DNA of 64,000 nucleotides from Microbacterium abyssi (GTDB lineage Bacteria > Actinomycetota > Actinomycetes > Actinomycetales > Microbacteriaceae): assembly GCF_015277895.1 (NCBI RefSeq), contig NZ_CP063815.1, positions 2,542,001 through 2,606,000 of the forward strand. Direction: 5' to 3'. Below, piece by piece: positions 48,950-57,690 of this stretch. The first letter of the stretch is position 1; the number at the start of each line of letters is the position of its first letter. A program made the position numbers and the translations under genes. A model generated the notes under the pieces. That model saw only the letters and a program-made list of their open reading frames with translations, was not told where the DNA came from and ran no database searches.

Positions 48950-50245
48950 ATGGAGACGATCGACGAGCTGACAACCGCGGCCCTGCTCGATGGCAGGTAC
49001 CGGGTCGGGGAGTGCATCGGGCGTGGCGGAACGGCAGTGGTGTACCGCGCGGAGGATGTGGTTCTCGGACGGACGGTCGCTCTCAAGGTGCTGAGGACCG
49101 CGGACGACGCACTGACCGATCTGCAGCGCATCCAGAGCGAGACCGCAGTCGTGGCGTCGCTGAACCACCCGACGCTGGTTACGCTGTACGACGCGAGACT
49201 GGATCCGGAGCATACCCGGTACATGGCGATGGAATTCATCGACGGGCCGACGCTCGCGACGCGGCTGCAACACGGTCCCCTGCCCGGTACTGAGGCGGCG
49301 GACCTCGCCCGAGACCTCGCCGAAGCACTTCACGTGGTGCATCAGGCGGGCATCATCCACCGTGACGTGAAGCCGTCGAATGTGCTGTTGGGGCCACCGC
49401 TTCGGCCTGGAAGCACCTGGGCTGCGAAGCTCACGGACTTCGGCATCGCGTGCGGCCTCGACGATGCACGGCGCACGGCACCCGGCATCGCCATCGGAAC
49501 CGCGGCCTACATGGCTCCGGAGCAGGTCAGGTCGTCCGAACTCACTCCGGCAGCGGATGTGTACTCGCTCGGGCTCGTGCTCCTGGAGGCGCTCACGGGC
49601 GAGTCGGCGTTCCCAGTGCGCGGCGGGGTGCAGACCGCGATCCGCCGGCTCTCCGATCCGCCGGTGGTCCCTGATTCGCTCGGCGCGGACTGGGTCGCAC
49701 TGCTCACCCGGATGACACGGATGACGCCGGAGGAGCGACCTTCGGCGCACGAGGTCGCCTGCGCGGCGTACGCGCTGCGCGACGACCGTTCGCCGAATGA
49801 TGTGCCCTCTCGAAGGCAGGCGGTTCTCGCCCCGGCGGCCGAGGACGTGACCGGACCTACTCAGGAGATCGACTCTCCCGATGCGCGATCGGCACTCCGA
49901 AGGTCAGGACGGCGGATGCGGGTCGGTGCGCTGAGCGTGATGTGCGCGACAGCGGCATCCATGATCGTCCTCGGCGGAGTGTGGGGTTCGGCCGGCCCGG
50001 CCGAGTCACCCGGCCGCGCCGTGACGCGTACTCCGATCATCTCCGAATCCGAGCCGCCCGCGGCCGAGACGGACACCTCGGAGGATCCGGCGACCGTGAA
50101 CGACGAAGACTCGTCGACCGGCGACCGGAGCACGGCCGGCACGCCGGAGTCCGATACGGGCCCAGCGAAGGACAACCCCAACAAGGGACCTGGGAACAAT
50201 TCGGGGAAAGAGAAGGGTCCGCCGGACGACGGCAAGAAGAATTGA
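48950..50245 (+). CDS. Membrane-anchored Ser/Thr protein kinase
   Basis: The 431-residue protein has a full PknB-type kinase domain (about residues 14-275): glycine loop IGRGGTAVVYRAED, lysine in VALKVL, catalytic HRDVKPSNVLL, DFG in LTDFGIA and APE-like MAPEQ. A linker leads to one membrane helix (about 325-345, LSVMCATAASMIVLGGVW). A short disordered Glu/Ser/Asp/Pro tail lies outside, and there are no PASTA repeats. It therefore probably does not sense muropeptides as PknB does. Targets are unknown. The 111-base leader includes one GGCC/GGCC stem with loop GGGGAC, too weak to group with the EPS leaders. Confidence 0.92.
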   Translation: METIDELTTAALLDGRYRVGECIGRGGTAVVYRAEDVVLGRTVALKVLRTADDALTDLQRIQSETAVVASLNHPTLVTLYDARLDPEHTRYMAMEFIDGPTLATRLQHGPLPGTEAADLARDLAEALHVVHQAGIIHRDVKPSNVLLGPPLRPGSTWAAKLTDFGIACGLDDARRTAPGIAIGTAAYMAPEQVRSSELTPAADVYSLGLVLLEALTGESAFPVRGGVQTAIRRLSDPPVVPDSLGADWVALLTRMTRMTPEERPSAHEVACAAYALRDDRSPNDVPSRRQAVLAPAAEDVTGPTQEIDSPDARSALRRSGRRMRVGALSVMCATAASMIVLGGVWGSAGPAESPGRAVTRTPIISESEPPAAETDTSEDPATVNDEDSSTGDRSTAGTPESDTGPAKDNPNKGPGNNSGKEKGPPDDGKKN

Positions 50246-50270
50246 CCCGCTGAGGCGCGTCGATGACCAG

Positions 50271-51266
50271 TCAGGCCGGACGGACGCGGAGCACGACGTT
50301 GCCGACCTTGCGGCCGGTGTCGACGTAGCGGTGCGCGTGGACGATATCGGCGAGGTCGTAGCCGCGATCGATCACGGGCCGGAACTGCCCCGCATCGGTG
50401 AGTGCAGACAGCTCCGCGAGGTCAGCCGCGGCAGGGCTGCCGACGTTCCCGGTGACGAGCTTGCCCGTCCGGCGACTCTGTCCGCGGGCGCGCAGCATCC
50501 CCGGCAGATCGTTGATCACCAGCAGCAGCGTTCCGCCGGGGTTGATGGAGTGTTCGACCCTTGTGAAGGGCGCGTTGCCGACGCAGTCGACGATCACGTC
50601 CCATGTGCGGCCGTCGGCGGTGAAGTCCTCGCGGGTGTAGTCGATGGCCTCATCGGCGCCGAGCGCGGTGACCAGGGCAGTGTTCTTCCCGCTGGTCACG
50701 GCGCTGACGTGGGCGCCGCGCTGCGCCGCGAGTTGGATGGCTGCTGTGCCGACTGCACCGGATGCTCCGTTGACGAGAACCGTGGTGCCGGGCGTGATGA
50801 TGACGTTCTTGAAGAAGCCATACGCCGTGAATCCGCCGAAGACCAGCGCGATCGCCTCGTCGAGCGGCAGCGTGCTGGGTGCCAGGGCGATGGGCCCGTC
50901 GGCGGGCATGCGGAGGTACTCGGCGTGGCCGCCGAATGCGGCACCCGGAAGCGCGATCACCCTGTCTCCCGGGGCGAACGAACTGACCCCGGGGCCGACG
51001 GCGTCGATCACCCCCGCGGCATCCATGCCGAGGACACGGCGGCGCGGCCGGAGGATGCCGAGGCCGGCTGCCGCGAGGAATCCGAGCCCTCGTGGAACAT
51101 CCCGGGCGCGCGAGCGGTGGTCGGCGATGCTCACGGTGCTGGCGTGCACGCGGATGACGACCTCGCCGGCCTTCGGGACGGGGATCGGGAGCTGCTCCAG
51201 GTGCACGACCTCGGGCGGTCCGAAGCGGCGGTGCACGGCGGCTGTCATGGTGGCGTTCGTGGTCAC
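50271..51266 (-). CDS. NADP-dependent zinc-type alcohol dehydrogenase/quinone oxidoreductase
   Basis: The 331-residue MDR-superfamily enzyme reads AAVHRRFGPPEVVHLEQLPIPVPKAGEVVIRVHASTV at its N-terminus. It has the NADP-binding VLVNGASGAVGTAAIQLAAQRGAHV (AxxGxxG) in the middle. The catalytic zinc cysteine of classical ADHs is not seen, which suggests quinone or enone reduction. GTG 51266 and ATG 51248 are both possible starts. A 16-base perfect palindrome just upstream may be an operator. Confidence 0.87.
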   Translation of the reverse strand: MTTNATMTAAVHRRFGPPEVVHLEQLPIPVPKAGEVVIRVHASTVSIADHRSRARDVPRGLGFLAAAGLGILRPRRRVLGMDAAGVIDAVGPGVSSFAPGDRVIALPGAAFGGHAEYLRMPADGPIALAPSTLPLDEAIALVFGGFTAYGFFKNVIITPGTTVLVNGASGAVGTAAIQLAAQRGAHVSAVTSGKNTALVTALGADEAIDYTREDFTADGRTWDVIVDCVGNAPFTRVEHSINPGGTLLLVINDLPGMLRARGQSRRTGKLVTGNVGSPAAADLAELSALTDAGQFRPVIDRGYDLADIVHAHRYVDTGRKVGNVVLRVRPA

Positions 51267-51300
51267 GAGCCCATGCTCGCAGTCCGGGGCGCTCAGGACA

Positions 51301-51316
51301 TCGGCCGATCGGCCGA
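51301..51316. promoter_or_regulatory. 16-bp perfect palindrome upstream of the oxidoreductase gene
   Basis: TCGGCCGATCGGCCGA reads the same on both strands and is also a direct repeat of TCGGCCGA. It lies 35-50 bases before the oxidoreductase start. This is the position and form of an operator for a TetR- or MarR-type repressor, but no regulator gene is adjacent. Confidence 0.4.
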
Positions 51317-51332
51317 AAGATCCGAATACGAC

Positions 51333-51355
51333 AAAACCCGCGGAGAACCGAGGGT
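51333..51355 (-). terminator. Terminator of the tRNA-Thr/tRNA-Met transcript
   Basis: On the minus strand the stem ACCC-x-CGG/CCG-x-GGGT (plus 51348-51355 and 51336-51343) with a four-base loop is followed by a TTTT run. It starts about ten bases beyond the tRNA-Met 3' end. Confidence 0.7.
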
Positions 51356-51364
51356 CTTGATCTG

Positions 51365-51438
51365 TAGCAGGAGCGGGGCTTGAACCCGCGACCTCACGAT
51401 TATGAGTCGTGCGCTCTCACCAACTGAGCTACCCTGCC
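51365..51438 (-). tRNA. tRNA-Met (CAT), elongator type
   Basis: The 74-base cloverleaf starts GGCAGGGTAGCTCAG, has the anticodon loop CTCATAA (anticodon CAT), the T-loop GGTTCAAGC, and an acceptor stem that closes with two wobble pairs. Elongator identity is inferred from the G1-U72-type closure and absence of initiator features. A tRNA-Ile2 with modified CAT is less likely. Confidence 0.9.
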
Positions 51439-51472
51439 GCACTGCGATCCACTCGCCAGAGCAGATGCTGCG

Positions 51473-51544
51473 AGCCCCGAGTCAGGATTGAACTGACGAC
51501 CCCTTCCTTACCATGGAAGTGCTCTGCCACTGAGCTATCGGGGC
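51473..51544 (-). tRNA. tRNA-Thr (GGT)
   Basis: The 72-base tRNA starts GCCCCGATAGCTCAG and has the anticodon arm CTTCC-ATGGTAA-GGAAG (anticodon GGT) and the T-arm with GTTCAAT. The acceptor stem GCCCCGA pairs perfectly with TCGGGGC. It lies 34 bases upstream of tRNA-Met on the same strand and is probably co-transcribed. Confidence 0.95.
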
Positions 51545-51594
51545 GTTGTCACCCGTGAAGGCAACCACACGAGAATACCATCACTTCGGCGTTC

Positions 51595-52839
51595 TCACGA
51601 AACCGGGGAGACCCCGTCGTACCTCCCGGCATTGGACTGCAGCCAGGGAAGCGGGTTGATGGTCGAGCCGTTCACGATCAGCTCGAAATGCAGGTGCGCA
51701 CCGTACGAACGACCGGTGTTGCCGACCTTGCCCACGACGTCGCCGACCTTGACGGTCTGCCCGGTGGAGACCTGCAGCGAGCCGTACTGCATGTGCGAGT
51801 AATGGCTCGTGATCAGCTTGCCGTCGATGACGTGATCGATGTAGACGGTGACGCCGTAGTTGCCACCCGACTCGGTGGCGATACGGACGGTTCCGTCGGC
51901 GATCGCCTGAACCGGGGCGCCGGCGCCGGGGACGAGGTCGATGCCCTCGTGCATTCCGGTGTCGCGCATGCCGTAGCCCGAGCTCATCGCCACGCCGACG
52001 ACGAACGGCCACTGGATCGACGCATCGGGATCGTTCGTATACACCGCGTTCGAGTACTTGATGCCCTGCTCGGTGGCGAGATCGATGAGCGATGCCGTCG
52101 AGAAGCTCTCCGAGCGGTGCATCGTGTCGTTCTGCACATCGCCTGACGCGACGTAGGCCTGGATCTCCTCGTCGGACACCGGGGACTCCGTCGCCTTGGC
52201 GCCTGCCACGAGTGACATCGACGTCTGCGGCTGCACTCCCTGCGCCGCGGCGACGGCTTCGGCGGGGAGCGTCATCGACACGGCGAGCAGACCCGCGATG
52301 CCCATGATCCCCACCGTGGCGCCGGTCGCCACCAGCTTGCGGCGCACCCGGCTTCTGCGCGGCGCGGTGTGCACGGCGGTGGCAGCCGTCGGAAGCTTCT
52401 GCTCGAAGATCGGGGTGTCCGCCTGCGGGACGGACGGTGCGCCAGCGACGGCGCGGAACGCACGGGATGCTGCGGTGAAGGCATCCGCACCGGACTCGGT
52501 CGCGGCCGGCTCGGGCTTGACCTTCTTGCCGGACGAAGGCTCGGCGGCAGCTTCCGCGACCGTCTCCACGACGATCTCGGTGGCCGCGACGACCGTTTTC
52601 GCCATGTCGACGACGACGGGATCCGCAGCGATCTCCGGCTCGGCGGTCTCGGTCTCGTCCGCGTTCGGTGCCGCGACGGGCTCAACGGCGCGCTGGCGCT
52701 CGCGCAGCGCCCTGCGAGAGAGCGGGGCCGCGGGCACATCCGCGGGAGCTGCGGGAGAGGCGACTTCGATGCTCAGCGGGGTCGCGAAATCCTCGGTCCG
52801 GCGACGGCTGGAACGACGCGTGCGCGCGGGCTCAGCCAT
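51595..52839 (-). CDS. M23 family metallopeptidase (LytM-type)
   Basis: The protein has a long Ala/Glu-rich cytoplasmic part, one membrane or signal segment (LVATGATVGIMGIAGLLAVSM), and a C-terminal LytM domain. Zinc ligands lie in GMHEGIDLVPG and SYGAHLHFELI (HxH). It cuts or remodels peptidoglycan cross-links outside the membrane, or binds them if regulatory. ATG 52839 is a reasonable start; TTG 52884 is also open. Neither has a clear ribosome-binding site. Direct repeats upstream may be an MtrA-type site. Confidence 0.88.
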   Translation of the reverse strand: MAEPARTRRSSRRRTEDFATPLSIEVASPAAPADVPAAPLSRRALRERQRAVEPVAAPNADETETAEPEIAADPVVVDMAKTVVAATEIVVETVAEAAAEPSSGKKVKPEPAATESGADAFTAASRAFRAVAGAPSVPQADTPIFEQKLPTAATAVHTAPRRSRVRRKLVATGATVGIMGIAGLLAVSMTLPAEAVAAAQGVQPQTSMSLVAGAKATESPVSDEEIQAYVASGDVQNDTMHRSESFSTASLIDLATEQGIKYSNAVYTNDPDASIQWPFVVGVAMSSGYGMRDTGMHEGIDLVPGAGAPVQAIADGTVRIATESGGNYGVTVYIDHVIDGKLITSHYSHMQYGSLQVSTGQTVKVGDVVGKVGNTGRSYGAHLHFELIVNGSTINPLPWLQSNAGRYDGVSPVS

Positions 52840-52906
52840 AGGGGAATCGAAGGGCAAAACGGTATCTCTCGGGTGACTCGTCAAGCGGGGGGCGACTTCA
52901 TCTTCG

Positions 52907-52924
52907 GGTGACGAAGGTAACGAA
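52907..52924. promoter_or_regulatory. Direct repeat resembling an MtrA-type binding site
   Basis: GGTGACGAA (52907-52915) is followed directly by GGTAACGAA (52916-52924). MtrA response regulators of actinobacteria recognise tandem GTNAC-type half-sites in front of cell-wall hydrolase genes. The gene here encodes an M23 peptidase, which fits, but the spacing and identity of the regulator are not established. Confidence 0.3.
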
Positions 52925-52973
52925 CAGATAAACCCTACCCTGCGGGCGCTGAGAATGCCATGTACACGGCCGT

Positions 52974-53783
52974 CTAAATCTGATCGTCGAGAACGGCCGA
53001 GAGCCGAGCGTGCAGGTCGGCTCCGGCAGCGATCAGCATCGGTCGGGCGGATGCGGTGTCGAGCCGTGTCACGACCCCGCCGGCTTCGGCCACGAGAAGA
53101 GCGCCGGCGGCGAAGTCCCAGGGCTTCAGTCCCCGTTCGAAATACCCGTCGAGCCGCCCTGCTGCGACGTAGGCGAGGTCGAGGGCCGCCGCCCCCATCC
53201 GCCGCAGATCACGGGCGAGCGGCATGACCTGCCGGATCGTCGCGAGGTCGCCGTCGTGTGTGGACGGATCGTATCCGAACCCGGTCGCCAGCAATGCACC
53301 GGCCGGGTTGGTAGCCGTGACGGCGAGGCGCTGCGCGCCCAGCCAGGCTCCGCCGCCACGCGACGCGGTGAACAACTCGCCGAGCACCGGGGCGTGGACG
53401 GCGCCGGCGAGTCCGACCCAGGTGTCGGGGTCTGCGCTGCCCTGCACCGCCGCGATGCTGACGTTGTACGCCGGAATGCCGTACGCGTAGTTCACGGTGC
53501 CGTCGATCGGATCGACCACCCAGGTGATGCCCGTCGACGTCTCCGCGGCGCCGGATTCCTCGCCGAGGAAGCCGTCTCCGGGACGCTCCGCACTCAGCCG
53601 CGTCCGGATCAGGTCTTCCACGTCGCGATCCGCCTCGGTGACGATGTCAGCGAGGGTCGTCTTCGTCGCCGCGAGCAGGACTCCTGCGGTCCGACGGCGA
53701 AGCGCGAGATCACCTGCCTCGCGGGCGATGTCAGCGGCGAGGTGCCTCAGCTGTTCGGCATCAGCCGTTACGGCCGTCGTCAC
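52974..53783 (-). CDS. Inositol monophosphatase family protein
   Basis: The 269-residue Mg-dependent phosphatase has DIVTEADRDVEDLIR, GEESGAAET (metal-binding Glu), the DPIDGTVNYAYGIPAYNVSIA signature and the C-terminal LKPWDFAAGALLVAEAGG. It may dephosphorylate inositol phosphate or histidinol phosphate; both types occur in actinobacteria and sequence alone does not decide. The GTG start overlaps the stop of the upstream membrane protein gene by four bases. Confidence 0.92.
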   Translation of the reverse strand: MTTAVTADAEQLRHLAADIAREAGDLALRRRTAGVLLAATKTTLADIVTEADRDVEDLIRTRLSAERPGDGFLGEESGAAETSTGITWVVDPIDGTVNYAYGIPAYNVSIAAVQGSADPDTWVGLAGAVHAPVLGELFTASRGGGAWLGAQRLAVTATNPAGALLATGFGYDPSTHDGDLATIRQVMPLARDLRRMGAAALDLAYVAAGRLDGYFERGLKPWDFAAGALLVAEAGGVVTRLDTASARPMLIAAGADLHARLSAVLDDQI

Positions 53784-54994
53784 TGACGCGGTGCCGGAGG
53801 CGGAGGCGGGAACGCGCCGGGCGCCGGACGCGTCGGCGCCTGCGGGGCGGCCGGCTCATCGGCCGGAGAGCCGGGACCGCTGGGCACCGGCGGCACATGC
53901 GCTGCCGGAGCGGCTGGCTCGGCATCCCCCGCCTCGCCATCCGCTGATCCCGCGGACTCGTCAGGAACGGTCGGCACCTCGGGCGCTGCCGGAGCCTCAG
54001 GAGCGTGGGATCCGGACGCGTCGCCGGGGATGCCGTCGTGAGCGGCAGGCGCCCCGGCGGGCGGCACCGGGAATCCGTCCGGCCCGATCGGCGCGTCCGG
54101 CGAGGAGATGAGGCCCGTCTGCGGGTGCTGCTGGGCAGCGGCAGACTGTGTGGCTGTCTGCCCCTGCTGAGGCAGCGCCGGGAACGACGACGCCTGGCCG
54201 TAGCCCGTCTGCTGCGAGGTGGGAACGCCGGTGTAGTAGGCGTTCCAGTCCGGCGAGCCGTCGGGCATGATCGGCAACGGCGTCACACCGTCGGCGTAGG
54301 TCGGCCACTGCTGCGCAGCGGGAGCCGCGGCCACGGCGTAGCCCTGCGGAGCGCCGGCGTGCGCGCGCTTCTTCGGTGCGAACAGCGCGTTCAACAACGG
54401 GATCAGGGTCGTGCCGACGGCGGTCAGGATCGCGAGTGCGACGACGATGCGCCAGTAGAGGTCGCCGTAGGTGAACGTGTCGGGGAACGTCAGGTAAAAC
54501 ACGAGCATCGCCACCAGCAGCACGAGCATCACGATCGTGACGTAGAAGATGACCTGCGTGAACGTCGTCACATACCGGCGGGTCGCCGGGACGAACAGGC
54601 GCACGTGGAGGAGCGCCAGCTGCAGGACCCCGATGATGACCAGCAGCAGGAAGAACCGCCCCACCCCGCCGGTGTACTCGTACTCGTCATCCGGAAGCCA
54701 GATCTTGATGGCGCCCGCGATCAGTGCGACGATCCACGTGATCATGCTCGCCAGCGCCAGCCAGTCCGGACGCCGCGGCGCGAGCCCGGCCTCGAGGATC
54801 GCGATGCCGGCGAATGCCGCGAGCAGCAGGATCGTGAGGAACGCACGGCCGATGATGCCGTCCTGATCGCCGACGAGAACCCAGACCACGCAGACCAGGG
54901 CGGCCGCGATCAGCGCGCCGATCGCGATCCAGATCGCTCCGCGGATCAGCAGCGATGCGTTCGTCTTCGCTCCTGCTTCATTGACCTCTGACAT
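53780..54994 (-). CDS. Membrane protein with a long Pro/Ala-rich C-terminal tail
   Basis: The 404-residue protein has six hydrophobic helices in the first 215 residues (IAIGALIAAALVCVVWVLVG, AFLTILLLAAFAGIAILEAGL, and so on). A disordered, Pro/Gln/Ala-rich cytoplasmic tail follows with a PLPIMPDGSPDWNAYYTG segment. No enzyme motif is seen. The tail may be an interaction platform. It is translationally coupled to the inositol-phosphatase-like gene. The family is not recognised. Confidence 0.8.
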   Translation of the reverse strand: MSEVNEAGAKTNASLLIRGAIWIAIGALIAAALVCVVWVLVGDQDGIIGRAFLTILLLAAFAGIAILEAGLAPRRPDWLALASMITWIVALIAGAIKIWLPDDEYEYTGGVGRFFLLLVIIGVLQLALLHVRLFVPATRRYVTTFTQVIFYVTIVMLVLLVAMLVFYLTFPDTFTYGDLYWRIVVALAILTAVGTTLIPLLNALFAPKKRAHAGAPQGYAVAAAPAAQQWPTYADGVTPLPIMPDGSPDWNAYYTGVPTSQQTGYGQASSFPALPQQGQTATQSAAAQQHPQTGLISSPDAPIGPDGFPVPPAGAPAAHDGIPGDASGSHAPEAPAAPEVPTVPDESAGSADGEAGDAEPAAPAAHVPPVPSGPGSPADEPAAPQAPTRPAPGAFPPPPPAPRQ

Positions 54995-55078
54995 GGTGTC
55001 CCCTCTTCGGCCGTTGATGCTCTCATCCTCGCACGCAGGGACGACTTCGCACCGGGCTTCGCCCGAATTGTGGGGAAC

Positions 55079-55876
55079 TCAGCGAGCCTTCTTCGCGGAT
55101 GCCGCGGCGAACCCGGCGACTCGGGCCTTGGCATCCGCGGTGTCGAAGGCGGCGCCGATCGACCGTGCCTCCTCGTCGAGCTGTTCAGCGAACGAGCGCG
55201 AGGGCTGCGAGCGCACGAGTCGCTTGGCCTGGCCGTAGGCACCCGCGGCGCCGGCGAGCCAGAATCGGGCGACCTCCTCGGCGCGTGCGCGCACGAGGTC
55301 GGCCTCGTCCGCGGCATCCTGACCGCCGACGACCTCGGCGACCAGGCCCCACTCGAGAGCCTCCGCGGCGGTGAGCAGGCGGTCCTGCAGCACGAGCTGA
55401 AGCGCACGGCGGCTTCCGACGGCACCCGCGAGCTGGGCCGAGACCGACAGATCGGGGGTGAGCCCGATGTTCGCGTAGAGGCTGCCGAGCTTGGAACGGC
55501 CGCCGACGACGGCGTAGTCGGTGCTGAGCAGGATGCCGAGACCGCCGCCCGCGGTCGTGCCGTGAGCTGCGGCGACCACCGGGATCGCCGACTCGGTGAG
55601 CGAGCGGATGCCTTCATTGATGACGCCTGCGAGTTCGGTGAGCGGCGCTCCGTCCCCCATCGTGGAGGCCATCTCGAGGACGTCTCCGCCCGCACAGAAC
55701 GAGGGCCCGGCCGCATCCAGGAGGATGGCGCGCACGTCGTCTCGGGAAGTCGCCTCGGCCGTGGCATCCCGCCATGCATGCGCGAGATCCGCGTTGAAGG
55801 CGTTCAGGCGGGTCGGGCGGTTCAATGTGAGGCGCGCGAGACCCTCATCGACCGAGAACAGGATGGCATCGCTCAT
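55079..55876 (-). CDS. Enoyl-CoA hydratase/isomerase family protein
   Basis: The 265-residue crotonase-fold protein contains LARLTLNRPTRLNAFNADL, the oxyanion-hole segment DAAGPSFCAGGDVLEMAS, and PVVAAAHGTTAGGGLGILLSTDYAVV. The Glu pair of classical hydratases is not obvious at the second site, so isomerase or thioesterase activity is also possible. ATG 55876 is chosen over 55882 because GAAGGAG lies six bases before it. Confidence 0.9.
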   Translation of the reverse strand: MSDAILFSVDEGLARLTLNRPTRLNAFNADLAHAWRDATAEATSRDDVRAILLDAAGPSFCAGGDVLEMASTMGDGAPLTELAGVINEGIRSLTESAIPVVAAAHGTTAGGGLGILLSTDYAVVGGRSKLGSLYANIGLTPDLSVSAQLAGAVGSRRALQLVLQDRLLTAAEALEWGLVAEVVGGQDAADEADLVRARAEEVARFWLAGAAGAYGQAKRLVRSQPSRSFAEQLDEEARSIGAAFDTADAKARVAGFAAASAKKAR

Positions 55877-55926
55877 GGGCATCTCCTTCGAAGCGCGGAC
55901 TTCGCCAGCCTAGCGAGCCCGTGCAG

Positions 55927-56421
55927 TCAATCCGTGTCCTCTTGTACGCGTGCGACAAAGCGCTCCATGCGGCGACGGGTGCCGTCCAGTCGCATGTCCA
56001 CCTGCCCGGCGGCGCGCACCTCGTTCGGAGCGAGCGGATGCGCGAGCCGCACGTTCTCGTGGCAGGAGAGGTCGGCGCACATGTAGGTGCCGACGCTGTC
56101 GCCGCGATGCCCGGCCGCGCCGGCCTTGCGCGCGGCGAATAGCGCGACCTGGCTGCCGGGCTGCATCGTGTGGCAGATGTTGCACATGCCGTTGCGGCTC
56201 CTGCCCGGGTCACTGGCGCGCAGAACGATCCCCACGACGCCGTTATCGGTCTCGACGACGATGCACCCGCGTTTGCTGGATGCCGGATCCCGCCAGGCCA
56301 GGAAATCGTGGAAGTCCCAGTCGACGAGGATGAAGTCGTGCGGCATCTCGATCATCCGCAGCTCGTCTTCGCCGGCGTTGATGAACGCCGCGCGGACGTC
56401 GGACTCGGTGAGCGCTCGCAT
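55927..56421 (-). CDS. FBP-domain zinc-finger protein (EF-G-binding type)
   Basis: The 164-residue protein carries the FBP C-terminal treble-clef zinc finger also seen in FusB-like EF-G-binding proteins. It has CNICHTMQPGSQVALFAARKAG and then YMCADLSCHENVR (C-x2-C and C-x4-C, about residues 80-122). Actinobacterial homologues are often annotated as fibronectin-binding, which is a historical label. It may act on the ribosome or EF-G. It stands alone between the enoyl-CoA hydratase and symporter genes. Confidence 0.85.
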   Translation of the reverse strand: MRALTESDVRAAFINAGEDELRMIEMPHDFILVDWDFHDFLAWRDPASSKRGCIVVETDNGVVGIVLRASDPGRSRNGMCNICHTMQPGSQVALFAARKAGAAGHRGDSVGTYMCADLSCHENVRLAHPLAPNEVRAAGQVDMRLDGTRRRMERFVARVQEDTD

Positions 56422-56430
56422 CGCGCCAGT

Positions 56431-57315
56431 CTATGAACTCGTCACGGAGGCGCGCTCGCGGTCGCGGCTCCGATCGCGGATGAGGAAGCCGAAGCCGAAC
56501 GCGACGAAGAACATCAGCACGCCGTAGACCGCGGCTGGCAGGCTCAGCTCGACCGAGCCGAGGACGGTCTGCGCGATCACGATGGCGAGTGTGGCGTTGT
56601 GGATGCCGATCTCGAACGATGACGCGATCGCCTGGCGCCGACCGATCTTCAGCAGCCGCGGCACGGTGTACCCGACCGCGAGGCTGATCAGGCAGAAGAC
56701 GATCGTGATCAGGGCGAGAGTGGCGAAGTTCTCGATCAGCAGCGCCCAGTTGGATGCCACGGCACCCGCGATCACGATGACGAGGATGATGACGCTCGCG
56801 ATCCGCACGGGGCGGTCCATGCCGTCAGCGAACTTCGGCCAGAACCGACGGATGAGCATGCCGAGCGCGACCGGCAGCAGCACGATCGCGAAGACCTCGA
56901 GGGCCTTCGACCACTGCAGTCCCAACTGATCATCGAACGGGTTGAAATACATGATCGCGAAGTTCGTGATCAGAGGCAGCGTGATCACTGCGATGACGGA
57001 GTTCACGGCGGTGAGTGAGATGTTCAGCGCGATGTCGCCGCGGAACAGGTGGCTGTAGAGGTTCGCCGTCGTGCCGCCGGGCGAGGCGGCGAGCATCATC
57101 ATGCCGACAGCGAGCACGGGCGGAAGCTGGAACAGCAGCACGAGCCCGAAGCAGATCGCCGGCAGCAGCAGAAGCTGGCACGCGAGGGCGACGAGCACGG
57201 CTTTCGGCTGCTTGAGCACGCGCGCGAAGTCGGCGAGGGTGAGGCTCAGGCCGAGGCCGAGCATGATGATGCCGAGGGCGACGGGCAATCCGATGGTGGT
57301 CAACGCTGATCCCAT
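56431..57315 (-). CDS. Bile acid:sodium symporter (BASS) family transporter
   Basis: The 294-residue membrane protein has nine to ten helices and the BASS features AVGMMMLAASPGGTTANLYSHLFRGDIALNISLTAVNS and FEIGIHNATLAIVIAQTVLG. Prokaryotic members transport small organic acids with sodium; the substrate is unknown. The start at 57315 fits the first helix. Upstream lies a gene-free stretch with two strong hairpins. Confidence 0.9.
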   Translation of the reverse strand: MGSALTTIGLPVALGIIMLGLGLSLTLADFARVLKQPKAVLVALACQLLLLPAICFGLVLLFQLPPVLAVGMMMLAASPGGTTANLYSHLFRGDIALNISLTAVNSVIAVITLPLITNFAIMYFNPFDDQLGLQWSKALEVFAIVLLPVALGMLIRRFWPKFADGMDRPVRIASVIILVIVIAGAVASNWALLIENFATLALITIVFCLISLAVGYTVPRLLKIGRRQAIASSFEIGIHNATLAIVIAQTVLGSVELSLPAAVYGVLMFFVAFGFGFLIRDRSRDRERASVTSS

Positions 57316-57428
57316 GGTGCTCAGTGTGGCGGATACCGGGCCGCGGCGTCATGCATGCGAGGTGCGCGTGTCTTCCCGGTTCCCGCGAGACCGGCGAGAT
57401 CGGCGGAGCACGGTGAACGCACAGATGA

Positions 57429-57463
57429 CCCCCTCGCCGGCCTGGGGGAGCCAAGCGAGGGGG
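57429..57463. other. Strong hairpin with a TGGGGGA apical loop in a gene-free stretch
   Basis: CCCCCTCGC (57429-57437) pairs perfectly with GCGAGGGGG (57455-57463). Inside it, GGC/GCC closes the apical loop CTGGGGGA on the plus strand. It may be a terminator. The loop resembles the EPS leader boxes, but there is no plus-strand gene downstream. The rest of 57316-57653 holds no convincing gene. Confidence 0.4.
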
Positions 57464-57653
57464 CCACTGAATGCCGTCGCCGCCTAGCGATCTGGGAAAT
57501 CTACACAGCGGCGGACGGCCCTTTCACGAGACGCAAGGCTGGACGCCCCTCCGCAACCGTGCCCCGTGGAGTTCAACGCTATGGCGGCGAGAACAAGGCC
57601 GTCGAGCCATTGCACTCAAGGTCCGAGACGTGCTAGCCCTGCTTGATAACCGT

Positions 57654-57684
57654 CTGAGGGCCCCCGCTGTGCGGAGGCCCTCAG
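57654..57684 (-). terminator. Terminator after tRNA-Tyr
   Basis: CTGAGGGCC (57654-57662) pairs with GGCCCTCAG (57676-57684), with a further CGC/GCG pairing inside. It begins seven bases beyond the CCA end of the tRNA on the minus strand. No T tract is present. Confidence 0.65.
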
Positions 57685-57690
57685 GACATG

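Noticed and set aside
52840..52975. Possible c-di-AMP (ydaO-type) riboswitch before the M23 peptidase gene
   Set aside because: I could not find the conserved core segments; only the short direct repeats stand out.
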